Source: Legionellales bacterium UBA5158 (lineage in GTDB: Bacteria; Pseudomonadota; Gammaproteobacteria; DSM-16500). From it: a stretch of 7,594 nucleotides of DNA. The stretch is taken from positions 49,503-57,096 of the forward strand of contig DHXK01000279.1 in assembly GCA_002413665.1 (NCBI GenBank), written 5' to 3'. Shown here one piece after another: positions 1 through 5,887 of this stretch (the first letter of the stretch is position 1; the number at the start of each line of letters is the position of its first letter). The position numbers were made by a program, and so were the translations under genes. The notes under the pieces are model-generated. The model searched no databases and had not been told where the DNA came from. It worked only from the letters and a program-made list of their open reading frames with translations.

Positions 1-349
1 CACAAAGAACAGCATGTCCTAAGCCTTGAGGCGATTTTTGACGAATATAAGCGCAAGAAACACCTGCGGGCAATATCCCGCGTACTATTTCTAATAATTC
101 AAATTTACCTCGGTCACGCAAATTCGCTTCTAATTCAAAGTTGTCATCAAAGTGATCTTCAATAGCTCTTTTGCTACTGCTAGTCACAAAAATAAGCTCA
201 GTAATGCCTGCAGCCACTGCTTCTTCAACGGCATATTGAATGAGAGGCTTATCCACAATCGGCATCATTTCTTTAGGATTGGCCTTGGTAGCGGGTAAAA
301 ATCTTGTCCCTAAACCCGCTACGGGGAAAATCGCTTTGTTTACCTTCAT
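1..349 (-). CDS. galU: UTP--glucose-1-phosphate uridylyltransferase, N-terminal part
   Basis: GalU makes UDP-glucose from UTP and glucose-1-phosphate in the cytoplasm, feeding LPS core, O-antigen and exopolysaccharide synthesis. I translated the minus strand: the first 116 codons are open and the gene leaves the window at position 1, so well over half of a usual GalU (about 280-300 aa) is missing. The signature nucleotidyltransferase loop is at residues 9-17 (PVAGLGTRF), followed by PATKANPKEM and the IVDKPLIQYAVEEA segment. Residues around 105-112 (SPQGLGHAV) form the second conserved nucleotide-site motif. The ATG at 349-347 is chosen because the GalU family begins in this way and an AGGGA Shine-Dalgarno (359-363) lies 9 bases upstream. 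It is transcribed divergently from the glycosyltransferase unit to its right. The identification is firm; only the visible part can be judged intact. Confidence 0.95.
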   Translation of the reverse strand, partial: MKVNKAIFPVAGLGTRFLPATKANPKEMMPIVDKPLIQYAVEEAVAAGITELIFVTSSSKRAIEDHFDDNFELEANLRDRGKFELLEIVRGILPAGVSCAYIRQKSPQGLGHAVLC

Positions 350-395
350 TATGTACAATCCCTGGACTTTCACAGTGAGATTAAAATGTGCGGAT

Positions 396-425
396 ATTAT
401 CATAATTAAAGCACATAAAACACAA
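396..425 (-). promoter_or_regulatory. candidate sigma70-type promoter for galU
   Basis: Read on the minus strand, a TTGTGT -35-like hexamer (420-425) is followed after 18 bases by GATAAT (396-401), a good -10 match. Transcription would start near 389, leaving a leader of about 40 bases before the galU ATG. The -35 matches consensus poorly and A+T is high here, so this is only a candidate. Confidence 0.35.
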
Positions 426-429
426 TCTC

Positions 430-457
430 TTGCCCTTAACACCTATCTTGTTATAAG
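430..457 (+). promoter_or_regulatory. candidate sigma70-type promoter for the three-gene glycosyltransferase unit
   Basis: TTGCCC (430-435) and TATAAG (452-457) are separated by 16 bases. The second hexamer matches the -10 consensus at five of six positions. A start near 464 would give a leader of about 28 bases before the ATG at 492. The -35 box lies only four bases from the candidate galU -35 box on the other strand, so the two promoters would be back to back. This is inferred from consensus matching by eye. Confidence 0.4.
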
Positions 458-491
458 CTTGCCACCGTTTTCCCCTAGGTTCCGACAATAA

Positions 492-1625
492 ATGCGCAAA
501 AATATACTGATTCTTTCACATAATTATGGCACGCAGTTTTTAGAAAGCTGTAATCAATATGCACACTTATTTGATTCGGAACAGTACGATATTACAGTAG
601 CCTACCTATCGGGATCACCCAATTTAGACATAAAAAACACAACTCTCTCGCAGAATGTACTCTTTCTTGATATCCCTACAAAACAATTACGGGGTTTGAA
701 ATTAGCAGTCATTTGGAAACTACTGAAACTATGTCGTCAAAAAAAATTTTCCGTAGTGATCTGTCATCGATATAAGCCTACTTATATAATGTTGTGGGTT
801 GCGCAATTTTGCCAATTTGCCGCCATGATATTTGTGATGCATGCACCAGAAACCATGCGCTCAAAAGCCAGACAATGGTTAGTCACCCACTTAATGAAAA
901 AAAATATGTTAATTGCTGGTGTCTCAAATTCAATGCAAGAAGACATTCGTAAAGATTTGCCCAACCTACCTGCCGAACAAATTATTACGCTTTATAACAT
1001 ACTAGATTACCAATTATTTTTACCCCAGCTACTTTCCCGTCAAGAAGCGCGCTTGAAATTAAACCTTTCTGAAAATGATTTCATCTTTGGAAACATTGCA
1101 AGACTAGTAAAAGATAAAGACCAAAAAACATTAATTAAAGCTTTTGCTTTACTAAAAAATAATTGCCCTAATGCAAAACTCATTATCATGGGCGTTGGAA
1201 AACTTGAGTCCGAATTAAAAGCGCAAGTCCACAGTCTTGCATTAGAAAAAGAAATTATTTTTACTGGTTTTATTGATGATGGCTTTCGCTATATGAAAGC
1301 ATTTGATGTTTTTGTTTTGACCTCTATTAGCGAAGCATTTGGTCGAGTTTTATTGGAAGCCATGGTCGCGCACGTTCCTGTTATTGCAGCGCGTTCAGAA
1401 GGTATACCTGAAGTAATGGGTGATACTGGTATATTAGTTGATGCTGCTGATCCTGACCAATTATCGGCAGAAATGCAAAAAATGTATCTGACTCCACCTT
1501 TGGAATTAAATATTTTATTAGAGAAAAGTTATCAACGTATGGTGGATCACTTCACGCTTCCTAGCTTTAAAGAATGTTTCTGGAATTTATCACTCATCCA
1601 AACACTACACAGAGAATCAGATTGA
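492..1625 (+). CDS. glycosyltransferase, GT4-like (GT-B fold)
   Basis: This 377-aa protein is the first gene of the plus-strand unit and probably adds a sugar from a nucleotide-sugar donor to a lipid-linked glycan on the cytoplasmic face. The N-terminal half (about 1-190) is the acceptor-binding Rossmann domain, opening with an ILILSHNYG strand and loop and carrying a conserved-looking His117 (MHAPE). The C-terminal half is the donor-binding domain: GNIARLVKDKD (200-210) supplies the Arg204 and Lys207/209 expected to contact the donor phosphates, and the EX7E motif is Glu281 and Glu289 (EAFGRVLLE). The length is usual for the family. The ATG directly follows an in-frame TAA (489-491) and the next Met is residue 100, so the start is secure although the Shine-Dalgarno is poor (AGG at 477-479, 12 bases away). 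The stop overlaps the next gene's start. Sugar and acceptor cannot be read from sequence. Confidence 0.9.
   Translation: MRKNILILSHNYGTQFLESCNQYAHLFDSEQYDITVAYLSGSPNLDIKNTTLSQNVLFLDIPTKQLRGLKLAVIWKLLKLCRQKKFSVVICHRYKPTYIMLWVAQFCQFAAMIFVMHAPETMRSKARQWLVTHLMKKNMLIAGVSNSMQEDIRKDLPNLPAEQIITLYNILDYQLFLPQLLSRQEARLKLNLSENDFIFGNIARLVKDKDQKTLIKAFALLKNNCPNAKLIIMGVGKLESELKAQVHSLALEKEIIFTGFIDDGFRYMKAFDVFVLTSISEAFGRVLLEAMVAHVPVIAARSEGIPEVMGDTGILVDAADPDQLSAEMQKMYLTPPLELNILLEKSYQRMVDHFTLPSFKECFWNLSLIQTLHRESD
1611..1616 (+). promoter_or_regulatory. weak ribosome-binding site before a TTG start
   Basis: AGAGAA ends five bases before the TTG at 1622-1624. It is a weak match to the anti-Shine-Dalgarno, but the TTG overlaps the upstream stop as TTGA (1622-1625), so ribosomes finishing the first gene could restart directly. 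This placement supports TTG as the true start of the second glycosyltransferase. Confidence 0.45.
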
Positions 1626-2764
1626 AAATTGCCTATGCCACAACATTCGATGCACGCGATATCAGTAATTGGTCGGGCACACCTTACTATATGTCCAAAG
1701 CATTTACAGAAAATCATTCTGACATCCATTATTTGGGTTCCTTATCGCGAAAACTTAGCAAAGGATTTAAGTTAAAACAACTTTGGAAAAAATACATTTG
1801 CGATCAACGTGAAAGCCCTCGCTTTAACTTTGTTGCTGCGCAATATTATTCGCAACAAATAGATGAACAACTAAGAACAATAAAAACAGATGTTATTATT
1901 TCCCCGCAAATTAATCCTATTGCTTATCTAGAATCACAAAAGCCACTTGTTTTATGGACGGATGCATTATATGCAAGCCTCTTAGGTTTTTATTCTGGCT
2001 TTGCAAAACACTCAATCAGCTCCATTGAACAAGGCAACAAAATAACTTCTGAATGCTTAGCTCGAACTAAACTTGCTATTTTTTCTTCTGATTGGGCTGC
2101 ACGCAATGCGATAGAATTATATGGAGTGGACAATTCAAAAGTAAAAGTCGTTCCATTTGGGGCAAATATAGTTTGTCATCACACCACAGATGATATCCGA
2201 GTCATGCTTAAAAAACGTGACCCTAATAATATTAAATTTTTATTCTTAGGAAAACATTGGGACCGCAAAGGCGGCGACATTGTTTTTAATGTCATAAAAG
2301 CATTGCACAAAGCAGGCATAACGGTGGAATTAAATTTTGTCGGTTGCTTTCCCCCTACAAATATTGAGATTCCAGCTCACATAAAATGTCATGGATTTAT
2401 TTCTAAGCGCACACCTGAAGGTGTTGCGAAAATTAAGCAACTATTACGTGAGTCACATTTTTTATTTGTACCTTCACGCGCTGAAGCATATGGGATTGTT
2501 TTTTGTGAAGCCAATGCATTCGGCTTACCTTGCTTAACCTCACATGTTGGGGGCATTTCAACTGTTGTTAAAGATAATATTAATGGCATGACTTTCGCAC
2601 TAGATGCATCAGTTGATACTTATTGTCAGTATATTACTGGCTTAACTCAACACTATTCTTGCTACGAAGAATTAGCTCTCTCTTCGTTCAATGAATATAG
2701 CTCTCGCTTAAATTGGAATGTTGCAACACAAACAGTGCAGCAGCTCATTAAAGAAGTTTTATAA
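1622..2764 (+). CDS. glycosyltransferase, GT4-like, tandem paralogue A
   Basis: A 380-aa GT-B glycosyltransferase of the GT4 type, the second gene of the unit. The N-terminal acceptor domain carries a WSGTPYYM loop (17-24), comparable to the glycine-rich loop near the start of GT4 enzymes, and an LWTDALY motif (111-117). The donor domain contains VKVVPFGAN (174-182), GKHWDRKGGD (210-219, basic residues for donor phosphates) and the EX7E pair Glu288/Glu296 (EAYGIVFCE). An ATG exists in frame at 1574, but I reject it: the downstream paralogue begins exactly at the residue matching TTG 1622, both proteins then have 380 residues and align from end to end without a gap, and the 16 extra residues would lie inside the preceding gene. 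It overlaps the previous gene by four bases and its TAA directly touches the next ATG, so all three are probably translationally coupled. Substrate unknown. Confidence 0.88.
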   Translation: MKIAYATTFDARDISNWSGTPYYMSKAFTENHSDIHYLGSLSRKLSKGFKLKQLWKKYICDQRESPRFNFVAAQYYSQQIDEQLRTIKTDVIISPQINPIAYLESQKPLVLWTDALYASLLGFYSGFAKHSISSIEQGNKITSECLARTKLAIFSSDWAARNAIELYGVDNSKVKVVPFGANIVCHHTTDDIRVMLKKRDPNNIKFLFLGKHWDRKGGDIVFNVIKALHKAGITVELNFVGCFPPTNIEIPAHIKCHGFISKRTPEGVAKIKQLLRESHFLFVPSRAEAYGIVFCEANAFGLPCLTSHVGGISTVVKDNINGMTFALDASVDTYCQYITGLTQHYSCYEELALSSFNEYSSRLNWNVATQTVQQLIKEVL

Positions 2765-3907
2765 ATGAAATTAGCTTTTGTTAGCAACTTTAATGCTCTC
2801 GATATTCACAAGCGATCCGGTACGCCTTTTCACATGGCAAAAGCATTTGAGAGCCAAGGTGTAGAAATTCATTACATTGGTTCTTTAAAAACTCACGTAC
2901 CGTTTGGTTTTAAAATTAAAAATCTATGGAAAAAATTGATTGGTGCAAAACAAGAAAGTTCACGTAACAATACTTATGCTATGCAACATTATGCTAAGCA
3001 AGTGGATGAACAATTATCTCATATTAAAGTGGATGCTATCTTAGCGCATATTTCAAATCCGATTGCTTATATCAAAAGCAAAACTCCTATTATTCTATGG
3101 ACAGATGGTCTTTATGCAGGAATGTTAGGCTTTGTTACTCACTTTTCAAAAGATCCACAAACCACCATCCAGCAAGCCAACGAAGGAACTTCTGCTGCAC
3201 TTTCACACTGTAAATTAGCTCTTTTTTCTTCAGAATGGGCTGCTAATAGTGCGATTGAAATATACGGCATGGCAAAAGAAAAAGTAAAAGTTGTTCCTTT
3301 CGGCGCAAACATTGAGAAAAAAAATTCATTGACGGACGTTAAAGCATTCCTAAAATTGCGCACACCTAAGATAATAAAATTATTATTTGTGGGTAAGGAA
3401 TGGAAACGTAAAGGTGGAGATGTTGTTTTTAAAGTAGCAAAAAAATTGCATGCTCAAGGTCATGCCGTTGAATTAAATTTTGTTGGTTGCTATCCACCAC
3501 CACACGAAGAAATTCCGTCTTATATTAAGTGCCATGGCTTTATATCAAAACGCACGCCTTTAGGCATGAAGCAAATTACGGACTTATTATCTGAATCCCA
3601 TTTTCTTTTTGTACCTTCACGCGCTGAACCTTTCGGCATAGTTTTCTGTGAAGCTAATTCATTCGGTTTGCCCTGCTTAACCTCTTACGTAGGGGGTATC
3701 GGCACTATCGTGAAAGATCGTGTTAATGGCATGACCTTCGCCTTAGATTCTCCAACTGAAGCATACTGCGATTACATTACGCATTTAATGCAGAACTATC
3801 GCAAATATGAAGAGCTAGCTTTATCTTCTTTTCACGAATTTGAGGCTCGATTAAATTGGGATGTGACAACTAGCCAAGTAAAAAACTTAATTCAAACACT
3901 TTTATAA
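2765..3907 (+). CDS. glycosyltransferase, GT4-like, tandem paralogue B
   Basis: A 380-aa GT4-type glycosyltransferase, third and last gene of the plus-strand unit and sister of the preceding gene. It keeps all the same landmarks at the same residue numbers: RSGTPFHM (17-24), LWTDGLY (111-117), VKVVPFGAN (174-182), GKEWKRKGGD (210-219) and the EX7E glutamates 288 and 296 (EPFGIVFCE). It should therefore be catalytically competent and probably shares the donor sugar with its neighbour while differing in acceptor. The ATG directly follows the TAA of the upstream gene; an A/G-rich AAAGAAG just upstream may act as a weak ribosome-binding site. An A8 run occurs at 3317-3324. Downstream, 24 AT-rich bases separate it from the convergent thioesterase gene and no clear hairpin terminator is visible. 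Confidence 0.9.
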   Translation: MKLAFVSNFNALDIHKRSGTPFHMAKAFESQGVEIHYIGSLKTHVPFGFKIKNLWKKLIGAKQESSRNNTYAMQHYAKQVDEQLSHIKVDAILAHISNPIAYIKSKTPIILWTDGLYAGMLGFVTHFSKDPQTTIQQANEGTSAALSHCKLALFSSEWAANSAIEIYGMAKEKVKVVPFGANIEKKNSLTDVKAFLKLRTPKIIKLLFVGKEWKRKGGDVVFKVAKKLHAQGHAVELNFVGCYPPPHEEIPSYIKCHGFISKRTPLGMKQITDLLSESHFLFVPSRAEPFGIVFCEANSFGLPCLTSYVGGIGTIVKDRVNGMTFALDSPTEAYCDYITHLMQNYRKYEELALSSFHEFEARLNWDVTTSQVKNLIQTLL

Positions 3908-3931
3908 AAAAATTTAAAAAGCAACATAGAC

Positions 3932-4354
3932 TCATCTAGCTAAAACTGCCATCGTTAGTCGATTAATAGAAATTAATTTTTTTTCTTCATTTACGATTTC
4001 AATACTCCATACTTGTGTAGATCGCCCTAAATGATAAGCCTTTGCAGTTCCTGTTACAAAACCATCTTTAATCGAACGAATATGATTGGTATTAATATCT
4101 AGCCCAACGCAATAAAATTTTGTTAAGTCTACTGCGTAATTTGCAGCTGTACTACCAACGGTCTCTGCAAGAACACAGGAAGCTCCCCCATGCATAATCC
4201 CTAAAGGCTGCTTAGTCCGATTATCTACTGGCATGCGGGCTATCATAAAGTCATCGCCAATTTCAATAAACTCAATTCCCAAAAGTTCAACCATGGTATC
4301 TTTACCACGTGCATTAACAGCTTCTAATGTTAAATCAGTATGCCAAATTTTCAT
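3932..4354 (-). CDS. menI: hotdog-fold acyl-CoA thioesterase, YdiI/MenI (EntH-like) family
   Basis: A 140-aa single-domain hotdog thioesterase that should hydrolyse an acyl- or aroyl-CoA in the cytoplasm. From memory of E. coli YdiI (MenI, 1,4-dihydroxy-2-naphthoyl-CoA hydrolase) the resemblance is strong throughout: LTLEAVNARG near the start, IGDDFMIARMPVD, TKQPLGIMHGGAS and a C-terminal LGRSTQVWSIEI. The catalytic set is present: Gln49, His55 (HGGAS) and Glu64 (VLAETVGS), each one residue later than in the E. coli enzyme. The length matches the family. The start is supported by a strong Shine-Dalgarno. It lies 29 bases downstream of the wcaJ-like gene on the same strand and is probably cotranscribed with it, and it converges on the glycosyltransferase unit. 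The menaquinone role is only a family-based suggestion; if the organism makes only ubiquinone, a broader acyl-CoA clean-up role is more likely. Confidence 0.88.
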   Translation of the reverse strand: MKIWHTDLTLEAVNARGKDTMVELLGIEFIEIGDDFMIARMPVDNRTKQPLGIMHGGASCVLAETVGSTAANYAVDLTKFYCVGLDINTNHIRSIKDGFVTGTAKAYHLGRSTQVWSIEIVNEEKKLISINRLTMAVLAR

Positions 4355-4359
4355 GTTTA

Positions 4360-4366
4360 TTCCTCT
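4360..4366 (-). promoter_or_regulatory. strong Shine-Dalgarno of the thioesterase gene
   Basis: On the minus strand AGAGGAA is followed by a five-base gap (TAAAC) and the ATG at 4354-4352. It is the best ribosome-binding site in the window and fixes the start. It suggests that the thioesterase is translated efficiently and independently of the wcaJ-like gene upstream. Confidence 0.75.
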
Positions 4367-4383
4367 AAAGTCGTTACAGTTAT

Positions 4384-5799
4384 TTAATAAGCATTCTTAT
4401 CCAGAAATCCATGAACAAAAGTCAGCAAAATTATTTTACAATCGAACGCTAGGGACCAATGGTCAATATAAAATAAATCATATCCCACACGCTTTTCCAT
4501 TTTATCCAATGTTTCTGTTTCACCCCGCCAACCATTCACTTGTGCCCAGCCAGTAATACCAGGTTTAACTTTATGGCGTTGCATATATGCTTTGATAGAA
4601 TCTTTATAAAATTCGTTGTGGGAAAGCGCGTGGGGTCGAGGGCCTACGATAGACATACGGCCTTGCAGTACATTGATGAATTGCGGCAACTCATCTAAGC
4701 TAGTTTTACGTAAGAATTTTCCTAACTTCGTGACTCGTCCATCGTTTGTTTTAGCTTGTGTCACTTGTCCTAAGGCTTCCTGGTGCGCAAACATAGTCCT
4801 GAATTTATAAATTTTAATAATGTGCCCATCCCAACCATGGCGTAATTGTTTAAAAAATACTGGGCCCTTAGAAGTTAATTTTACTAACAATGCAATTAAC
4901 AAAAACAGAGGGCTAATCACCACCAAGATAATGCCTGCGAATAATCTATCTTCACAAGCCTTAAGCCATCTATTCACCCCTACCATAGGCGAAGAATTTA
5001 AATTTAGTGCTGAAAACCCTGCTAAATTGCTGACAGAATGATTAAATAATCCCAACCCAAAAGTATCCAATACAAAACGAACAGACACGGTATGATGCCG
5101 CACTTTATGCAACAATTGTTTTACTCTTTCTTCAGCACTTAAAGGCATGGCTATCCAAATTTCATCAATTGTTTCTTCTAATTGAAGCAAATAGGAACTT
5201 AAATCATCGGGCGTCAGCCTTACGGGAATGCCACAGATTAATACGGGTTTCTCACTCACGTTATCATCAAAAATAGCCAAAATACGAAACCCTGTCCACA
5301 ATGCTTGTTGCAAAGATTCCGCTAAGGCGACACCTAATTCTCCTGCTCCAATAATAATAACACGCCTCTCGTTCCAGCGGTGAGAGCGCATCATCCGTAA
5401 TAGAGTTAGCAAGCTACAACGAAAAATAAGCAGTAAAGTCACAGAGAGAACAGCCCAACTAATAAACCAGCTTCGTGAAAAATACTCACCTGATTCTGTT
5501 AAAAAAGCCAATCCTGCTAATAACATTAACACAACTAAAACAGCTCGAATTAGCGTCCCTACATGCTCCCAGAAGCTTTTTGCTCTAATGGATTCATAAA
5601 CATGAAAAAATGAAAAAACCCAAAGAGTAAATAATGCAGCTATACCTAAGGCATCTAAATACCTCGAAGGTAAATCTAAGTTGCCAAACCGATAATAAAA
5701 AGCAGCTAATCCAGCAGCTGTAATCGCCGCTATATCCAAAGCATGGAGCAATATTGCTAGAGATTTCGAATATTCTTTGAGTAAGCCTCTGGGGAGCAT
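4384..5799 (-). CDS. wcaJ: undecaprenyl-phosphate hexose-1-phosphate transferase, WcaJ-like
   Basis: This 471-aa inner-membrane enzyme should start glycan assembly by moving a sugar-1-phosphate (glucose-1-phosphate in WcaJ) from UDP-sugar to undecaprenyl phosphate. The N-terminal part has four likely membrane helices (about 14-36, 47-68, 83-101, 111-134). A cytosolic Rossmann-like domain follows (VIIIGAGELG, 147-156). A fifth hydrophobic segment (about 286-308) contains Pro297, as in the re-entrant helix of this family. The catalytic domain has KFRTM (332-336), the Asp369-Glu370 pair (SLDELPQ), VGPRPH (385-390), KPGITGWAQVNGWRGET (412-428) and ends in KNAY, very like E. coli WcaJ. The usual length is about 460-470, so the protein looks complete. 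The Shine-Dalgarno upstream of ATG 5799 is weak, but the N-terminus fits the family. It heads a minus-strand pair with the thioesterase and is divergent from the next glycosyltransferase. Glucose specificity is inferred. Confidence 0.92.
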   Translation of the reverse strand: MLPRGLLKEYSKSLAILLHALDIAAITAAGLAAFYYRFGNLDLPSRYLDALGIAALFTLWVFSFFHVYESIRAKSFWEHVGTLIRAVLVVLMLLAGLAFLTESGEYFSRSWFISWAVLSVTLLLIFRCSLLTLLRMMRSHRWNERRVIIIGAGELGVALAESLQQALWTGFRILAIFDDNVSEKPVLICGIPVRLTPDDLSSYLLQLEETIDEIWIAMPLSAEERVKQLLHKVRHHTVSVRFVLDTFGLGLFNHSVSNLAGFSALNLNSSPMVGVNRWLKACEDRLFAGIILVVISPLFLLIALLVKLTSKGPVFFKQLRHGWDGHIIKIYKFRTMFAHQEALGQVTQAKTNDGRVTKLGKFLRKTSLDELPQFINVLQGRMSIVGPRPHALSHNEFYKDSIKAYMQRHKVKPGITGWAQVNGWRGETETLDKMEKRVGYDLFYIDHWSLAFDCKIILLTFVHGFLDKNAY

Positions 5800-5887
5800 G
5801 GGTTACCACTTAGTCGGTTTAACGTTATATTATTCTCAAGATCTGCTATTGTATTGAACTTAAACCCCTTTGACAAAAGATAAACTG
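5800..5887. promoter_or_regulatory. divergent intergenic region with candidate promoters
   Basis: These 88 bases separate the wcaJ-like gene from the next glycosyltransferase and must hold any promoter for both. On the plus strand TGCTATTGT (5844-5852) resembles an extended -10 element, with a start near 5859 and a leader of about 29 bases; its -35 region is poor. On the minus strand TTCAAT (5853-5858) and AATAAT (5829-5834), 18 bases apart, are a weak pair for wcaJ. Small palindromes AACGTT (5821-5826) and AGATCT (5839-5844) occur but are too short to call operators. Confidence 0.35.

Larger units (their letters stand above)
1622..3907. repeat. tandem gene duplication (two GT4 paralogues)
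   Basis: The two adjacent 1143-base genes (1622-2764 and 2765-3907) encode proteins that align over 380 residues with no gap. By hand count about 220 positions are identical (near 58%). Identity is roughly 49% over residues 1-170 (acceptor domain) and roughly 65% over 171-380 (donor domain). Such divergence indicates an old duplication with both copies kept functional, not a recent repeat. Confidence 0.88.

Noticed and set aside
240..491. Open frame of 83 codons on the plus strand
   Set aside because: Most of it is antisense to the start of galU and the rest is the promoter region; the translation has no family resemblance and no ribosome-binding site.
3901..3940. Possible bidirectional terminator between the convergent genes
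   Set aside because: There are A/T runs, including T7 on the minus strand, but the best hairpin seen (TAGA/TCTA around a TGAG loop) has only four base pairs and no GC-rich stem.
4233..5041. Three plus-strand open frames (4233-4556, 4616-4810, 4820-5041)
   Set aside because: They lie antisense within the thioesterase and wcaJ-like genes, have low-complexity, unrecognisable translations, and are shadows of well-supported genes.
5594..5809. Minus-strand open frame of 71 codons at the start of the wcaJ-like gene
   Set aside because: It overlaps the wcaJ-like coding region in another frame; the wcaJ frame has clear domains and membrane helices.
5870..5875. Perfect TTGACA -35 box
   Set aside because: No -10-like hexamer lies 16-18 bases downstream, and a start from it would fall inside the coding region.
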